The translations under genes and the position numbers were made by a program. Below the pieces are notes generated by a model. That model was given only the letters and a program-made list of their open reading frames with translations, was not told where the DNA came from and searched no databases. Shown here piece by piece: positions 7,488-13,613 of a stretch of 18,260 nucleotides of DNA. Source of the stretch: Pseudomonadota bacterium (lineage in GTDB: Bacteria > Pseudomonadota > Gammaproteobacteria > Burkholderiales > Burkholderiaceae); NCBI GenBank assembly GCA_029777935.1, contig JAKORH010000379.1, positions 1-18,260 on the forward strand, given 5' to 3'. Numbering within the stretch: the first letter of the stretch is position 1; every line of letters starts with the position of its first letter.

Positions 7488-8120
7488 ATGACGCGCGCTG
7501 CCGTTCGCTGGTACTTCGACTTCGTGTCGCCGTATGCATACCTGCAGTGCCAGCGTCTGCCGCAGATCGACGCGCTGGCCGACGTCGAGCCCGTTCCGGT
7601 GCTGTTCGCGGGGCTGCTGTCGCACTGGCACACGAAGGGGCCGGCCGAGGTCGCGCCAAAACGCACGTTCACGTTCCAGCACGTCGCGTGGCTGGCGCAG
7701 GCGCGCGGTTTGCGATTGCGCGTGCCGGCGCCGTTTCCGTTCAATCCATTGCCGCTGCTGCGGCTGGTGATCGCCAGGCGCGCCGAGCGCAGCGTGATCG
7801 CGCGCGTGTTCGACTGGGTCTGGCAGGAGGGACACACCCCGGCCGACATGGCCGCGCTCGACGCGCTGCTCGCCGAGTTCGGAACCGCGCGCGCGTCGCT
7901 GGACGAAGCCGGCGTCAAGGCGCGGCTGCGCGCGAATACCGATGCGGCGGTCGCAGCCGGGGTGTTCGGCGTGCCGACCGCGCTCGTCGGCGCCGACATC
8001 TTCTGGGGCCAGGACGCGACCGACATGCTGCTGGCGCGCCTGCGCGGCGACCCGTTCTTCGATTCGGCGCCGTACCGCGACGCGGCGCAGGTCGCCGTCG
8101 GCGTGCAACGTCAGTCATGA
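7488..8120 (+). CDS. 2-hydroxychromene-2-carboxylate isomerase / DsbA-like thioredoxin-fold protein
   Basis: This 210-residue protein opens with WYFDFVSPYAYLQ, the N-terminal signature of HCCA isomerases and kappa-class glutathione transferases; Ser14 sits where the glutathione thiol would be activated. The middle (KRTFTFQHVAWLAQARGL, FNPLPLLRLVIA) and the C-terminal GVFGVPTALVGADIFWGQD also fit, the latter with the cis-Pro of the thioredoxin fold. HCCA isomerase uses glutathione to rearrange 2-hydroxychromene-2-carboxylate in naphthalene breakdown. No other naphthalene genes are present here, so the true substrate may differ. It starts four bases after the DUF1289 stop. Its last codons (AGTCATGA) merge with the first unit of the repeat array. 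Confidence 0.87.
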   Translation: MTRAAVRWYFDFVSPYAYLQCQRLPQIDALADVEPVPVLFAGLLSHWHTKGPAEVAPKRTFTFQHVAWLAQARGLRLRVPAPFPFNPLPLLRLVIARRAERSVIARVFDWVWQEGHTPADMAALDALLAEFGTARASLDEAGVKARLRANTDAAVAAGVFGVPTALVGADIFWGQDATDMLLARLRGDPFFDSAPYRDAAQVAVGVQRQS

Positions 8121-8296
8121 GCGCACGGCCGCTCCGAAGCGCTCATCCCGCAGCGCGCAGCGCGGGTAGCCCAATGAGCGCGCCGGGCCGCCCCAAGCGC
8201 GAATCCCCGAGCGCGCAGCGCGAGGGTAGTCCAGTGAGCGCGCGCGGCCGCTCCGAAGCGCTCATCCCGCAGCGCGCAGCGCGGACGGTAGTCCAG
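8118..8296. repeat. Three tandem GC-rich intergenic repeat units
   Basis: Three related units lie at 8118-8174, 8175-8234 and 8235-8296 (57, 60 and 62 bp). Each begins with TGAGCGC, contains GGCCGC and the core AGCGCGCAGCGCG, and ends in GGTAG(T/C)CCA(A/G) before the next TGAG. Units one and three are identical over 40 bases (8126-8165 and 8245-8284). In units one and three TGAGCGC pairs with a later GCGCTCA (8139-8145, 8258-8264), forming a seven-bp stem. The first TGA is the stop codon of the isomerase gene, and the final G begins the GTG start of the MaoC gene. This resembles a REP-type element; related units recur at 8746-8869. Confidence 0.9.
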
Positions 8297-8748
8297 TGAG
8301 CGACGTCCATCCGCCCGGGCACGTGCCGCGCAATGCGCGGATCGGCGAGACGTTCGGCCGCTCGGTGACGGTCGGCGCCGACGACATCCGCCGTTTCGCA
8401 GCGTCGGTCGAGGACTTCAACCCGCTGCATCACGACGAAACGTATGCGGCGCGCTCGCGCTTCGGCGCGCTGACGGCGAGCGGCACGCACACCGCGTCGC
8501 TGCTGATGGCGCTGACCGCGACGCACTACTCGCAGCACGCGCAGCCGCTCGGGCTCGACTTCTCGCTGCGTTTTCGCAAGGCGGTGAAAGCCGGCGACAC
8601 GCTCGCGCTGCGCTGGACCGTGACGCGGATCGAGTTCAAGCCGTCGCTCGGCGGCGAATTGGTATCGCTGACGGGCGAGGCAATCAACCAGCATGGCGAC
8701 ATCGCGCTGTCGGCGACCGCGCTGCTGCTGGTGACCGACAAGTCATGA
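8296..8748 (+). CDS. MaoC-like dehydratase (hot-dog fold)
   Basis: This 150-residue single hot-dog domain has the hydratase-2 motif DFNPLHHDETYA, with candidate catalytic Asp40 and His45. It is followed by the SGTHTASLLMALT helix region and the LDFSLRFRKAVKAGDTL strand typical of MaoC/(R)-enoyl-CoA hydratases. Such enzymes hydrate or dehydrate an acyl-CoA, possibly in fatty acid or polyhydroxyalkanoate metabolism. The GTG at 8296 is chosen because family homology begins within about ten residues. This GTG lies inside the last repeat unit, preceded by GGACGG as a weak ribosome-binding sequence. The gene ends AGTCATGA, the same junction as the preceding gene, and a second repeat array follows. 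The exact substrate is unknown. Confidence 0.85.
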   Translation: MSDVHPPGHVPRNARIGETFGRSVTVGADDIRRFAASVEDFNPLHHDETYAARSRFGALTASGTHTASLLMALTATHYSQHAQPLGLDFSLRFRKAVKAGDTLALRWTVTRIEFKPSLGGELVSLTGEAINQHGDIALSATALLLVTDKS

Positions 8749-8869
8749 GACATCGCCGCGCCGCCCCAGAGGCGAACGCCCGGGCGCGCAGCGCGAGGGG
8801 AGCCCGGTGAGCGCGCCGGGCCGCTCCCAGGCGCTCAGCCCGGAGCGCGCAGCGCGAAGGGTGGTCCAG
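8746..8869. repeat. Two tandem units of the same GC-rich intergenic repeat
   Basis: Two 62-bp units lie at 8746-8807 and 8808-8869. The first is more diverged (GCCGCCCCAGAGGCG...GGCGCGCAGCGCGAGGGG-type core). The second matches the consensus, with TGAGCGC at 8808-8814 pairing with GCGCTCA at 8831-8837. The array starts on the TGA stop of the MaoC gene and ends with the G of the GTG start of the next gene. GAAGG at 8856-8860, eight bases before that GTG, can serve as its ribosome-binding sequence. Confidence 0.88.
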
Positions 8870-9297
8870 TGACCGCGCGCGTGGCGTTCGACGCGCCGGT
8901 CAGCGGGCCGGCTTACGGGCGCGGCTTCCGCGCGTTCGCCACCGCCATGCTGCTGGCGCTGCTCGCGTTCGGTGCGCGTGTGCTGTGGGAGCAGTTGCCG
9001 ACCTTGGCGCGCGGTGGCGGCTGGTTTCTCGGGGCGGTGGTGTTCGCGCTGCTCGGCACGTGGTACTTCATGGTCACGGCGCGCACGACGATCGATGCGC
9101 AGGGCGTCCGCCAGAGCGGGCTGATCGAGCGGAGCACCGCTTGGGACGAAATACGATCGGCGTGCGTGCGCGGCCCGGCGTTCTCGCGGCGGCTGGTCGT
9201 GCATAGCAGCCTCGGGCGCTTGCGCTACTACTACGGCGGCACGCCGGACCTGCTGGCCGCGTTCGAGCGCATCGCGGCCGCCTATCCGCGCGCGTGA
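8869..9297 (+). CDS. Small two-helix membrane protein, possible bacterial PH-like domain
   Basis: This 142-residue protein has two predicted membrane helices (about residues 21-40, FRAFATAMLLALLAFGARVL, and 52-69, FLGAVVFALLGTWYFMV). A C-terminal strand-rich segment follows (TTIDAQGVRQSGLIERSTAWDEI...RLVVHSSLGRLRYYYGGTPDLLAAFERIA). That arrangement of a helix hairpin followed by a beta-rich region with TAWDEI and a terminal helix resembles bacterial PH-like membrane proteins, but the match is only by pattern. The function is unknown. The GTG start lies at the end of the second repeat array, with GAAGG as ribosome-binding sequence. Its stop overlaps the GTG start of the MBL gene (GTGA), indicating coupling. 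Confidence 0.72.
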   Translation: MTARVAFDAPVSGPAYGRGFRAFATAMLLALLAFGARVLWEQLPTLARGGGWFLGAVVFALLGTWYFMVTARTTIDAQGVRQSGLIERSTAWDEIRSACVRGPAFSRRLVVHSSLGRLRYYYGGTPDLLAAFERIAAAYPRA

Positions 9298-10220
9298 CGA
9301 TGGCCGAGGCCAGGCTGCCGCCGACCGTGCACGTGCTCGAGCGCGGCTGGCTGTCGTCGAACAGCGTGGTGTTCGTCGACGGCACAGAAGCGAGCGTGGT
9401 CGACACCGGCTACTGCCTGCACGCGGAACAGACCGCGCAGTTGATCGACCGCGTGCGCGGCGGTCGCCCCTTGACGCGCATCATCAACACGCACCTGCAC
9501 TCGGACCACGCCGGTGGCAATGCGCGGCTGCGCGCACGGCATCGCGCAACGATTGCGATCCCGCCCGGGCTCGCGTGGGCGGTCGACGCGTGGGACATCG
9601 AGGCGCTGACCTACGCGCCGACGCGGCAGGAGTGCCCTCGGTTCACCTACGACACGCTGCTGCACGCGGGCGACGCGGTGCGACTGGGCGGACTCGAGTG
9701 GGAAGTGCTCGCCGCGCCCGGCCACGATCCGCACATGGTGATGCTGTTCAATCACGACGAACGCGCGCTGATCTCGGCCGACGCGTTGTGGGAAACCGGC
9801 TTCGGTGCGATCTTCCCCGAGATCGAGGGCGCATCCGGTTTCGACGAGCAGCGTGCCGTGCTGGCGCTGATCGCGGACCGCCAACCGCGCGTGGTGATTC
9901 CCGGCCACGGCGCCCCGTTCACCGCGGTCGGCCGCGCGCTGGACAGCGCGACAGCGCGCCTCGAGGCGCTCGCCGCCAGCCCCGAGCGCAACGCGCGCCA
10001 CGTGCTGAAGGTGCTCTCGAAGTTCTGGCTGATGCACGTGCGCGCGACGACGCGCGCGGCGGCGCTCGCGCACTTCGAAGGGGCTCGCTACTTTCAACTC
10101 ATCCATCGGCGGTACTTTGCGGACGATTCTATTGCGGCGATGATCGACCGCACCTTCGAGGAGCTTGCTCGTGCCGGCGCGGTCGCGGTCGATGGCGAGC
10201 ACATCCGGGATCGCGACTGA
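9294..10220 (+). CDS. MBL-fold metallo-hydrolase
   Basis: This 308-residue protein carries the metallo-beta-lactamase-fold metal motif NTHLHSDHAGGN (His67, His69, Asp71, His72), then AAPGHDPHMVMLF with a further His, SADALWETGFG with the bridging Asp, and VIPGHGAPF with the last His. These ligands would hold two metal ions for hydrolysis of an ester, thioester or similar bond. The N-terminal part (VLERGWLSSNSVVFVDGTEASVVDTGY) and the C-terminal helical region (KFWLMHVRATTRAAALAHF) fit generic MBL hydrolases, and the substrate cannot be named. Starts at GTG 9294 (GTGA overlap with the previous stop) or ATG 9300 are both possible and differ by two residues. The next gene begins at its stop (TGATG). 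Confidence 0.88.
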   Translation: MTMAEARLPPTVHVLERGWLSSNSVVFVDGTEASVVDTGYCLHAEQTAQLIDRVRGGRPLTRIINTHLHSDHAGGNARLRARHRATIAIPPGLAWAVDAWDIEALTYAPTRQECPRFTYDTLLHAGDAVRLGGLEWEVLAAPGHDPHMVMLFNHDERALISADALWETGFGAIFPEIEGASGFDEQRAVLALIADRQPRVVIPGHGAPFTAVGRALDSATARLEALAASPERNARHVLKVLSKFWLMHVRATTRAAALAHFEGARYFQLIHRRYFADDSIAAMIDRTFEELARAGAVAVDGEHIRDRD

Positions 10221-10774
10221 TGAAGGCGCTTGGTTCCGCCGTGCGGTGGGCGCCGCCGCTGGCTTTGGCGCTGCTGGCCGGCTGCGCGAGCGTGACGTCG
10301 CCCGCGCCCGGCGCGCCGGCCGCACCCGCCCTGGGGCTGTTCAGCTCGATCAAGGTGCCGAGGGGTTACGAGCCCGTGCTGCGACTGACGGGCAAGGGAG
10401 TGCAGATCTTCCGCTGCGAAGCCGTCAATGGCGAGTACCTGTGGCGTTTCCGCCAGCCGGAGGCGGACCTGTACGACGACCACGGCCGGCTGGTCGCGCG
10501 GCACGGCGCCGACTTCACGTTCGAACACCGCGACGGCAGCCGGCTGGTAGCGAAGATCATCGAAAACGAGGACGCACCGCGGCGCGAGGATCTGCGCTGG
10601 GTGCTGATGTCGGCGCGCACGTTCGGGCAGGGTGCGTTTGCGCAGATCGCCTATGTGCAGCGCGTGAACACGAGCGGCGGCATGCCGCCCGAGTCGTGTC
10701 CCGCCGCCGAGGTCAATCGGCTGTTGCGCGTGAACTTCACTGCTGATTTCATCTTCTACCGTGCGAACCGGTAA
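10220..10774 (+). CDS. DUF3455 family lipoprotein
   Basis: This 184-residue protein has a lipoprotein signal sequence ending LALLAGC (lipidated Cys22), then an Ala/Pro linker. The body contains VPRGYEPVLRLTGKGVQIFRCE, LWRFRQPEADLYDDHGRLVARH, DGSRLVAKI, IAYVQRVNTSGGMPP and a final FTADFIFYRANR, which matches the layout of DUF3455 proteins. The function of that family is unknown. It is expected to be attached to a membrane facing the periplasm. The ATG shares one base with the stop of the MBL gene, and the 3' end overlaps the next gene by 14 bp. Both points favour an operon. Confidence 0.85.
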   Translation: MKALGSAVRWAPPLALALLAGCASVTSPAPGAPAAPALGLFSSIKVPRGYEPVLRLTGKGVQIFRCEAVNGEYLWRFRQPEADLYDDHGRLVARHGADFTFEHRDGSRLVAKIIENEDAPRREDLRWVLMSARTFGQGAFAQIAYVQRVNTSGGMPPESCPAAEVNRLLRVNFTADFIFYRANR

Positions 10775-11336
10775 CCGCCGACTGATCGCCGCGCTGCTGG
10801 TCGCGCTGCTCGCGTGCCCGGCTGCCGCGCAGGCCGCGCCCGACAGCTACGTTGGCCGGCCGGTCTACAGCGAGCCCGCCACCGGATTGCAGTTGCCGCC
10901 CGGCTGCGCGGTCGAGCCGACGTGGCGCACGCCGCTGGGGAATACGGATCTCGAGGTCTGGCTGGCGGAATGCAGCGGGACCGTGCGTGCCTGGTTGTTG
11001 CGGCGCTCGGTGCTGGAAGCCCTTGCCGGCGGTCAGGCGCGCCTGCGCTTCCAGGTGCTCGACGAACGGACCTGGCCCGGCGAAACCGCCGGCAATAGCG
11101 CCAGCGTCCAGTGCAGCGGACGCGCGGACGGCGAACCGGGCTTCATCGTAGTCGGCGCCAGGTGGCGCAGTGCTGGCCGGAACAACGCGGAACTGCGGCT
11201 CGCTGGCGCGGCGGCCGCCGTGCGCGCCGATCGCACCGCGCTCCGGTTCCTCGATACCCCGGTGGCAGCAGTGGATTGCGTCCGCTTCCCAGCCCGCGAG
11301 GCGATGCTGCGCCGGCTGCAGCAGGAAAAGCGCTAG
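10761..11336 (+). CDS. Exported protein of unknown function, four cysteines
   Basis: I do not recognise this 191-residue protein. It begins with a signal peptide (RRLIAALLVALLACPAAAQA, likely cut after residue 25). The mature part has four cysteines (Cys49, Cys71, Cys118, Cys173), suggesting two disulfides in the periplasm, and is otherwise strand-rich and basic. The GTG start at 10761 lies 14 bp inside the preceding lipoprotein gene, in a different frame. The signal peptide follows directly, which supports this start. The gene is the last of the string that begins at 7280 and is followed three bases later by a strong hairpin. A role linked to the DUF3455 lipoprotein is possible from overlap alone. 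Confidence 0.72.
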   Translation: MRTGNRRLIAALLVALLACPAAAQAAPDSYVGRPVYSEPATGLQLPPGCAVEPTWRTPLGNTDLEVWLAECSGTVRAWLLRRSVLEALAGGQARLRFQVLDERTWPGETAGNSASVQCSGRADGEPGFIVVGARWRSAGRNNAELRLAGAAAAVRADRTALRFLDTPVAAVDCVRFPAREAMLRRLQQEKR

Positions 11337-11338
11337 AA

Positions 11339-11383
11339 CCTGTCTCAGCCTCCGCGGCGGTCCGTCGCCGAGGCTGAGACAGG
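11339..11383 (+). terminator. Strong stem-loop at the end of the seven-gene string
   Basis: CCTGTCTCAGCCTC (11339-11352) and GAGGCTGAGACAGG (11370-11383) are perfect 14-base inverted repeats around a 17-base loop that can add a short inner GGCG/CGCC stem. It starts three bases after the TAG of the last gene. There is no T run after it, so classical intrinsic termination is uncertain. It may stop transcription with Rho or protect the mRNA end. Confidence 0.6.
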
Positions 11384-11445
11384 CTCTGGCTGCGGCGAAG
11401 GGGCTCGCGCCCCGCGTGGGACGTGAGTCCGCGTCGCCTGTCAGT

Positions 11446-11451
11446 TAAAAT
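11446..11451 (+). promoter_or_regulatory. Candidate -10 box for the DUF1801 gene
   Basis: TAAAAT lies in an A/T-rich stretch (GTTAAAATACGCTGTTTT) that stands out from the GC-rich surroundings, about 50 bases before the likely start codon. The region expected to hold a -35 box (near 11423-11428) has only a weak match (GTGAGT). Confidence 0.4.
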
Positions 11452-11500
11452 ACGCTGTTTTCAGCGCTTGCTCTTCCCAGCCATGCCCGAGGGGAACTTG

Positions 11501-12169
11501 ATGATGATGACGCCCACGACGGTCGGCGCGTACCTGCGGGACTTGCCGCCTGATCGCAGGGTCGCCATGGCGCGTGTCTGCAGCATGATCCGGCGCTCCG
11601 CGCGCGGCGTGCGGGAAAGCATGCGCTACGGACTCGCCTTCTACGAGCTCGACGGTCCGCTGTTCGCGCTCGAATCCGGTCGCCGGCACATGTCGCTGTA
11701 CGTCGCCGAGCAGGAGGTCGTCGCCCGTCACAAGGACTTGCTGCCCGGCGTCGACACCAGGCGCAGCTTTGTCCGCTTTTCGGATCTGAACCGGTTGCCG
11801 CTCGACGTGGTCGAGAAGATCGTGCGCGACTCGGTCGCCGCGCGGCGCACGCGGGTCACGCAGGGCACGGTGCCGACGCAGACTGAACTGCTGAAACTGT
11901 GGGACATCAAGGAAGAAAAGGCCGCTCCGCCGCCGGGCAAGCAGGTGATCAGCCTCAAACCCACGGCGGCCGAGCTGGCGGCGCAGGCGGCGGCCGCGGC
12001 AGCCACGAGCGCGATCGCGTCAGCCACGGCGACCGTGAAGAAAGCCGTCGCCGTCGTCCGGCAGGCGGCGCAAGCTGCGCCGAAGAAGAGGCCCGCAACC
12101 AGCCGCCCGGCCGCCGCGAAGAAAGTCGCCGCGCGCAAGCCGGCGGCGAAGAAGGCGCGCCGCAAGTAG
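11501..12169 (+). CDS. DUF1801-like protein with histone-H1-like Ala/Lys tail
   Basis: This 222-residue protein has two parts. Residues about 1-125 follow the DUF1801 pattern: TVGAYLRDLPPDRRVAMARV, RESMRYGLAFYELDGPLFALE, HMSLYVAEQEVVARHKDLLPG and SFVRFSDLNRLPLDVVEKIV. The last 70 or so residues are a low-complexity, strongly basic tail rich in Ala, Lys and Pro (PKKRPATSRPAAAKK, RKPAAKKARRK), like histone H1 or bacterial H1-like proteins. The tail would bind nucleic acid nonspecifically; the role of DUF1801 is not established. The start at 11501 is chosen for GAGGGG six bases upstream; ATGs at 11504 and 11507 and an upstream ATG at 11483 are alternatives. It has its own promoter candidate and converges on the PaaK-like gene. 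Confidence 0.8.
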   Translation: MMMTPTTVGAYLRDLPPDRRVAMARVCSMIRRSARGVRESMRYGLAFYELDGPLFALESGRRHMSLYVAEQEVVARHKDLLPGVDTRRSFVRFSDLNRLPLDVVEKIVRDSVAARRTRVTQGTVPTQTELLKLWDIKEEKAAPPPGKQVISLKPTAAELAAQAAAAAATSAIASATATVKKAVAVVRQAAQAAPKKRPATSRPAAAKKVAARKPAAKKARRK

Positions 12170-12179
12170 AGCCGATCGC

Positions 12180-12195
12180 GGGCGGCGGCACGCCC
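12180..12195. terminator. Short GC hairpin between convergent genes
   Basis: GGGCG and CGCCC form a five-bp stem with a six-base loop in the 27-bp gap between the DUF1801 gene stop and the PaaK-like gene stop. It could serve both strands, but it is short, lacks a T run and may be chance. Confidence 0.3.
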
Positions 12196-12196
12196 C

Positions 12197-13429
12197 TTAC
12201 ATCGGCCGCGCGTCCTCGATGACCTTGCCGTCGTTCGGCAGGGATCCCGGTGTCACCAGTTCGACTGTCCCGCTGAGCTTCGTCAGTGCGCGCAGGGTTT
12301 CGGCCGCCGCGCTTTCCAGCGCGGCATCGTGTCTTGCACATTCGGCGCGCAGCGTCATCGTGTCGATCTCGCCGGTGCGGGCGACTACCAGCCGCAGGCG
12401 GCCGAGTTCCGGATGTCTTTGTGCGATCGCTGCCACCTGCTCGGGGCGCACGAACATGCCCTTGACCTTCGTGGTCTGGTCGGCGCGCCCCATCCAGCCC
12501 TTGATTCGCATGCCGGTGCGGCCGCACTGGGAGGTTCCGGGCAGGACGGCCGACAGATCGCCCAGCGCGAGCCGGATCCACGGGTGGTCGTGGTCGAACG
12601 ACGTGACGACCACCTCGCCGACCTCGCCGTCGGCGACCGGATCGCCCGTTCCCGGCCGCACGATCTCGACCAGCACGTCCTCGTTGACGACCATGCCGGC
12701 ACGCGCCTGGGTTTCATAGGCGACGCAGCCCACGTCTGCGGTCGCGTACAACTGATACGCGTCGATGCCGCGCGCCCGGATTTCGCCTTGCAGCGAAGGC
12801 GGAAACGCCGCACCGGACACTACCGCCTTGCGGATCGACGACACGGGTCGTCCCGCCGCCGCGCCGGCGTCCAGCAATATCTTCAGGAAATCGGGCGTGC
12901 CGACGTACGCACTCGGCTGTAGTTGCGCGACCACGTCGAGCTGGTGCCCGGTATTGCCGGGTCCGGCCGGGATCACCAGACAACCGAGCGCGCGCGCGCC
13001 GCCGTCGAGAATGAAGCCGCCCGGCGTCATGTGATACGAAAATGTGTTCAGCACCACGTCGCCGGCACGGAAGCCGGCCGCGAACAACCCACGCGCGGAG
13101 CGCCACGCATCGTCGTGCCGGCCCTCCGGCTCGAAGATCGGGCCGGGCGACGCAAACCAGCGTCCGAACGCAGCCGCCGGCCCGGCGACAAAGCCGCCGA
13201 ACGGCGGCTGCCGCTTCTGCAGTTCGATCAGATCACTCTTGCGCAGCAGCGGCAGGCGGGCCAGTGCCGCGCGCGAGTCGATCGCGCGCGCGTCTATGTC
13301 TCCCAGATGCGCGCGCCAGCCGGGAGCGGCCAGCGCGGCCTGCACGAGCGCTGGCAGGCGCGCAGCGAGATCGCGCTCGCGTGCTTCCGGGTCCTGCGTC
13401 TCGCGCGCGTCGAAGTGTTCGGTCCGCAT
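12197..13429 (-). CDS. PaaK-like adenylate-forming ligase (phenylacetate-CoA ligase family)
   Basis: This 410-residue protein resembles PaaK-type acyl-CoA ligases, which adenylate an aromatic or other carboxylic acid and pass it to coenzyme A. Seen are YQLYATADVGCVAYET (about 225-240), GEVGEVVVTSFDHDHPWIRLALGDLS with the ribose-binding Asp291, KGWMGRADQTTKVKGMFVRPEQV (Arg315) and a C-terminal LPNDGKVIEDARPM with candidate catalytic Lys402. The usual Ser/Thr/Gly phosphate loop is replaced by FASPGPIFEPEG (93-103), so nucleotide binding may be altered. It is the last gene of the liv operon, three bases after the small lipoprotein gene, which suggests it activates the imported substrate. The substrate is unknown. 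It could also be a non-CoA adenylate-forming enzyme. Confidence 0.82.
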   Translation of the reverse strand: MRTEHFDARETQDPEARERDLAARLPALVQAALAAPGWRAHLGDIDARAIDSRAALARLPLLRKSDLIELQKRQPPFGGFVAGPAAAFGRWFASPGPIFEPEGRHDDAWRSARGLFAAGFRAGDVVLNTFSYHMTPGGFILDGGARALGCLVIPAGPGNTGHQLDVVAQLQPSAYVGTPDFLKILLDAGAAAGRPVSSIRKAVVSGAAFPPSLQGEIRARGIDAYQLYATADVGCVAYETQARAGMVVNEDVLVEIVRPGTGDPVADGEVGEVVVTSFDHDHPWIRLALGDLSAVLPGTSQCGRTGMRIKGWMGRADQTTKVKGMFVRPEQVAAIAQRHPELGRLRLVVARTGEIDTMTLRAECARHDAALESAAAETLRALTKLSGTVELVTPGSLPNDGKVIEDARPM

Positions 13430-13432
13430 CGG

Positions 13433-13612
13433 CTACTTGGCGGCGTCGGAATCCATCTGCTCGCGGCGCTTCTGCTCCTGTTCGGCGGCGGCGTCGAGCT
13501 TCTTCATCACCGGCTCGATCGTCGTCTGCCGCGTCGGCAGCGGCGTCGCATCGCGCTGCGGGCTGCACGCAGCCAGCAGCGCGAGTGCGAGCAGGAGCGC
13601 CGTGCGCCGCAT
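13433..13612 (-). CDS. Small 59-residue lipoprotein in the liv operon
   Basis: Reading the minus strand from the ATG at 13612 gives 59 residues. A lipoprotein signal comes first: MRRTALLLALALLAAC with the lipobox LAAC and Cys16. A charged, helix-prone tail follows (PVMKKLDAAAEQEQKRREQMD). The start lies one base after the livF stop (TGAGATG) and the TAG stop lies three bases before the ligase ATG, so it is tightly embedded in the operon. After cleavage only about 44 residues remain, anchored to a membrane in the envelope. No family is recognised. It may be an accessory to the transporter or an unrelated envelope peptide. Overlapping frames are open on both strands, but only this one has a signal and operonic spacing. 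Confidence 0.75.
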   Translation of the reverse strand: MRRTALLLALALLAACSPQRDATPLPTRQTTIEPVMKKLDAAAEQEQKRREQMDSDAAK

Positions 13613-13613
13613 C

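Noticed and set aside
8118..8869. Tandem repeats considered as a CRISPR array.
   Set aside because: Units adjoin directly with no unique spacers, vary among themselves and lie at stop/start junctions, and no cas gene is present.
9282..10325. A 347-codon minus-strand frame opposite the MBL hydrolase.
   Set aside because: The + strand frame has all metal ligands of the MBL fold; the antisense frame has no motif.
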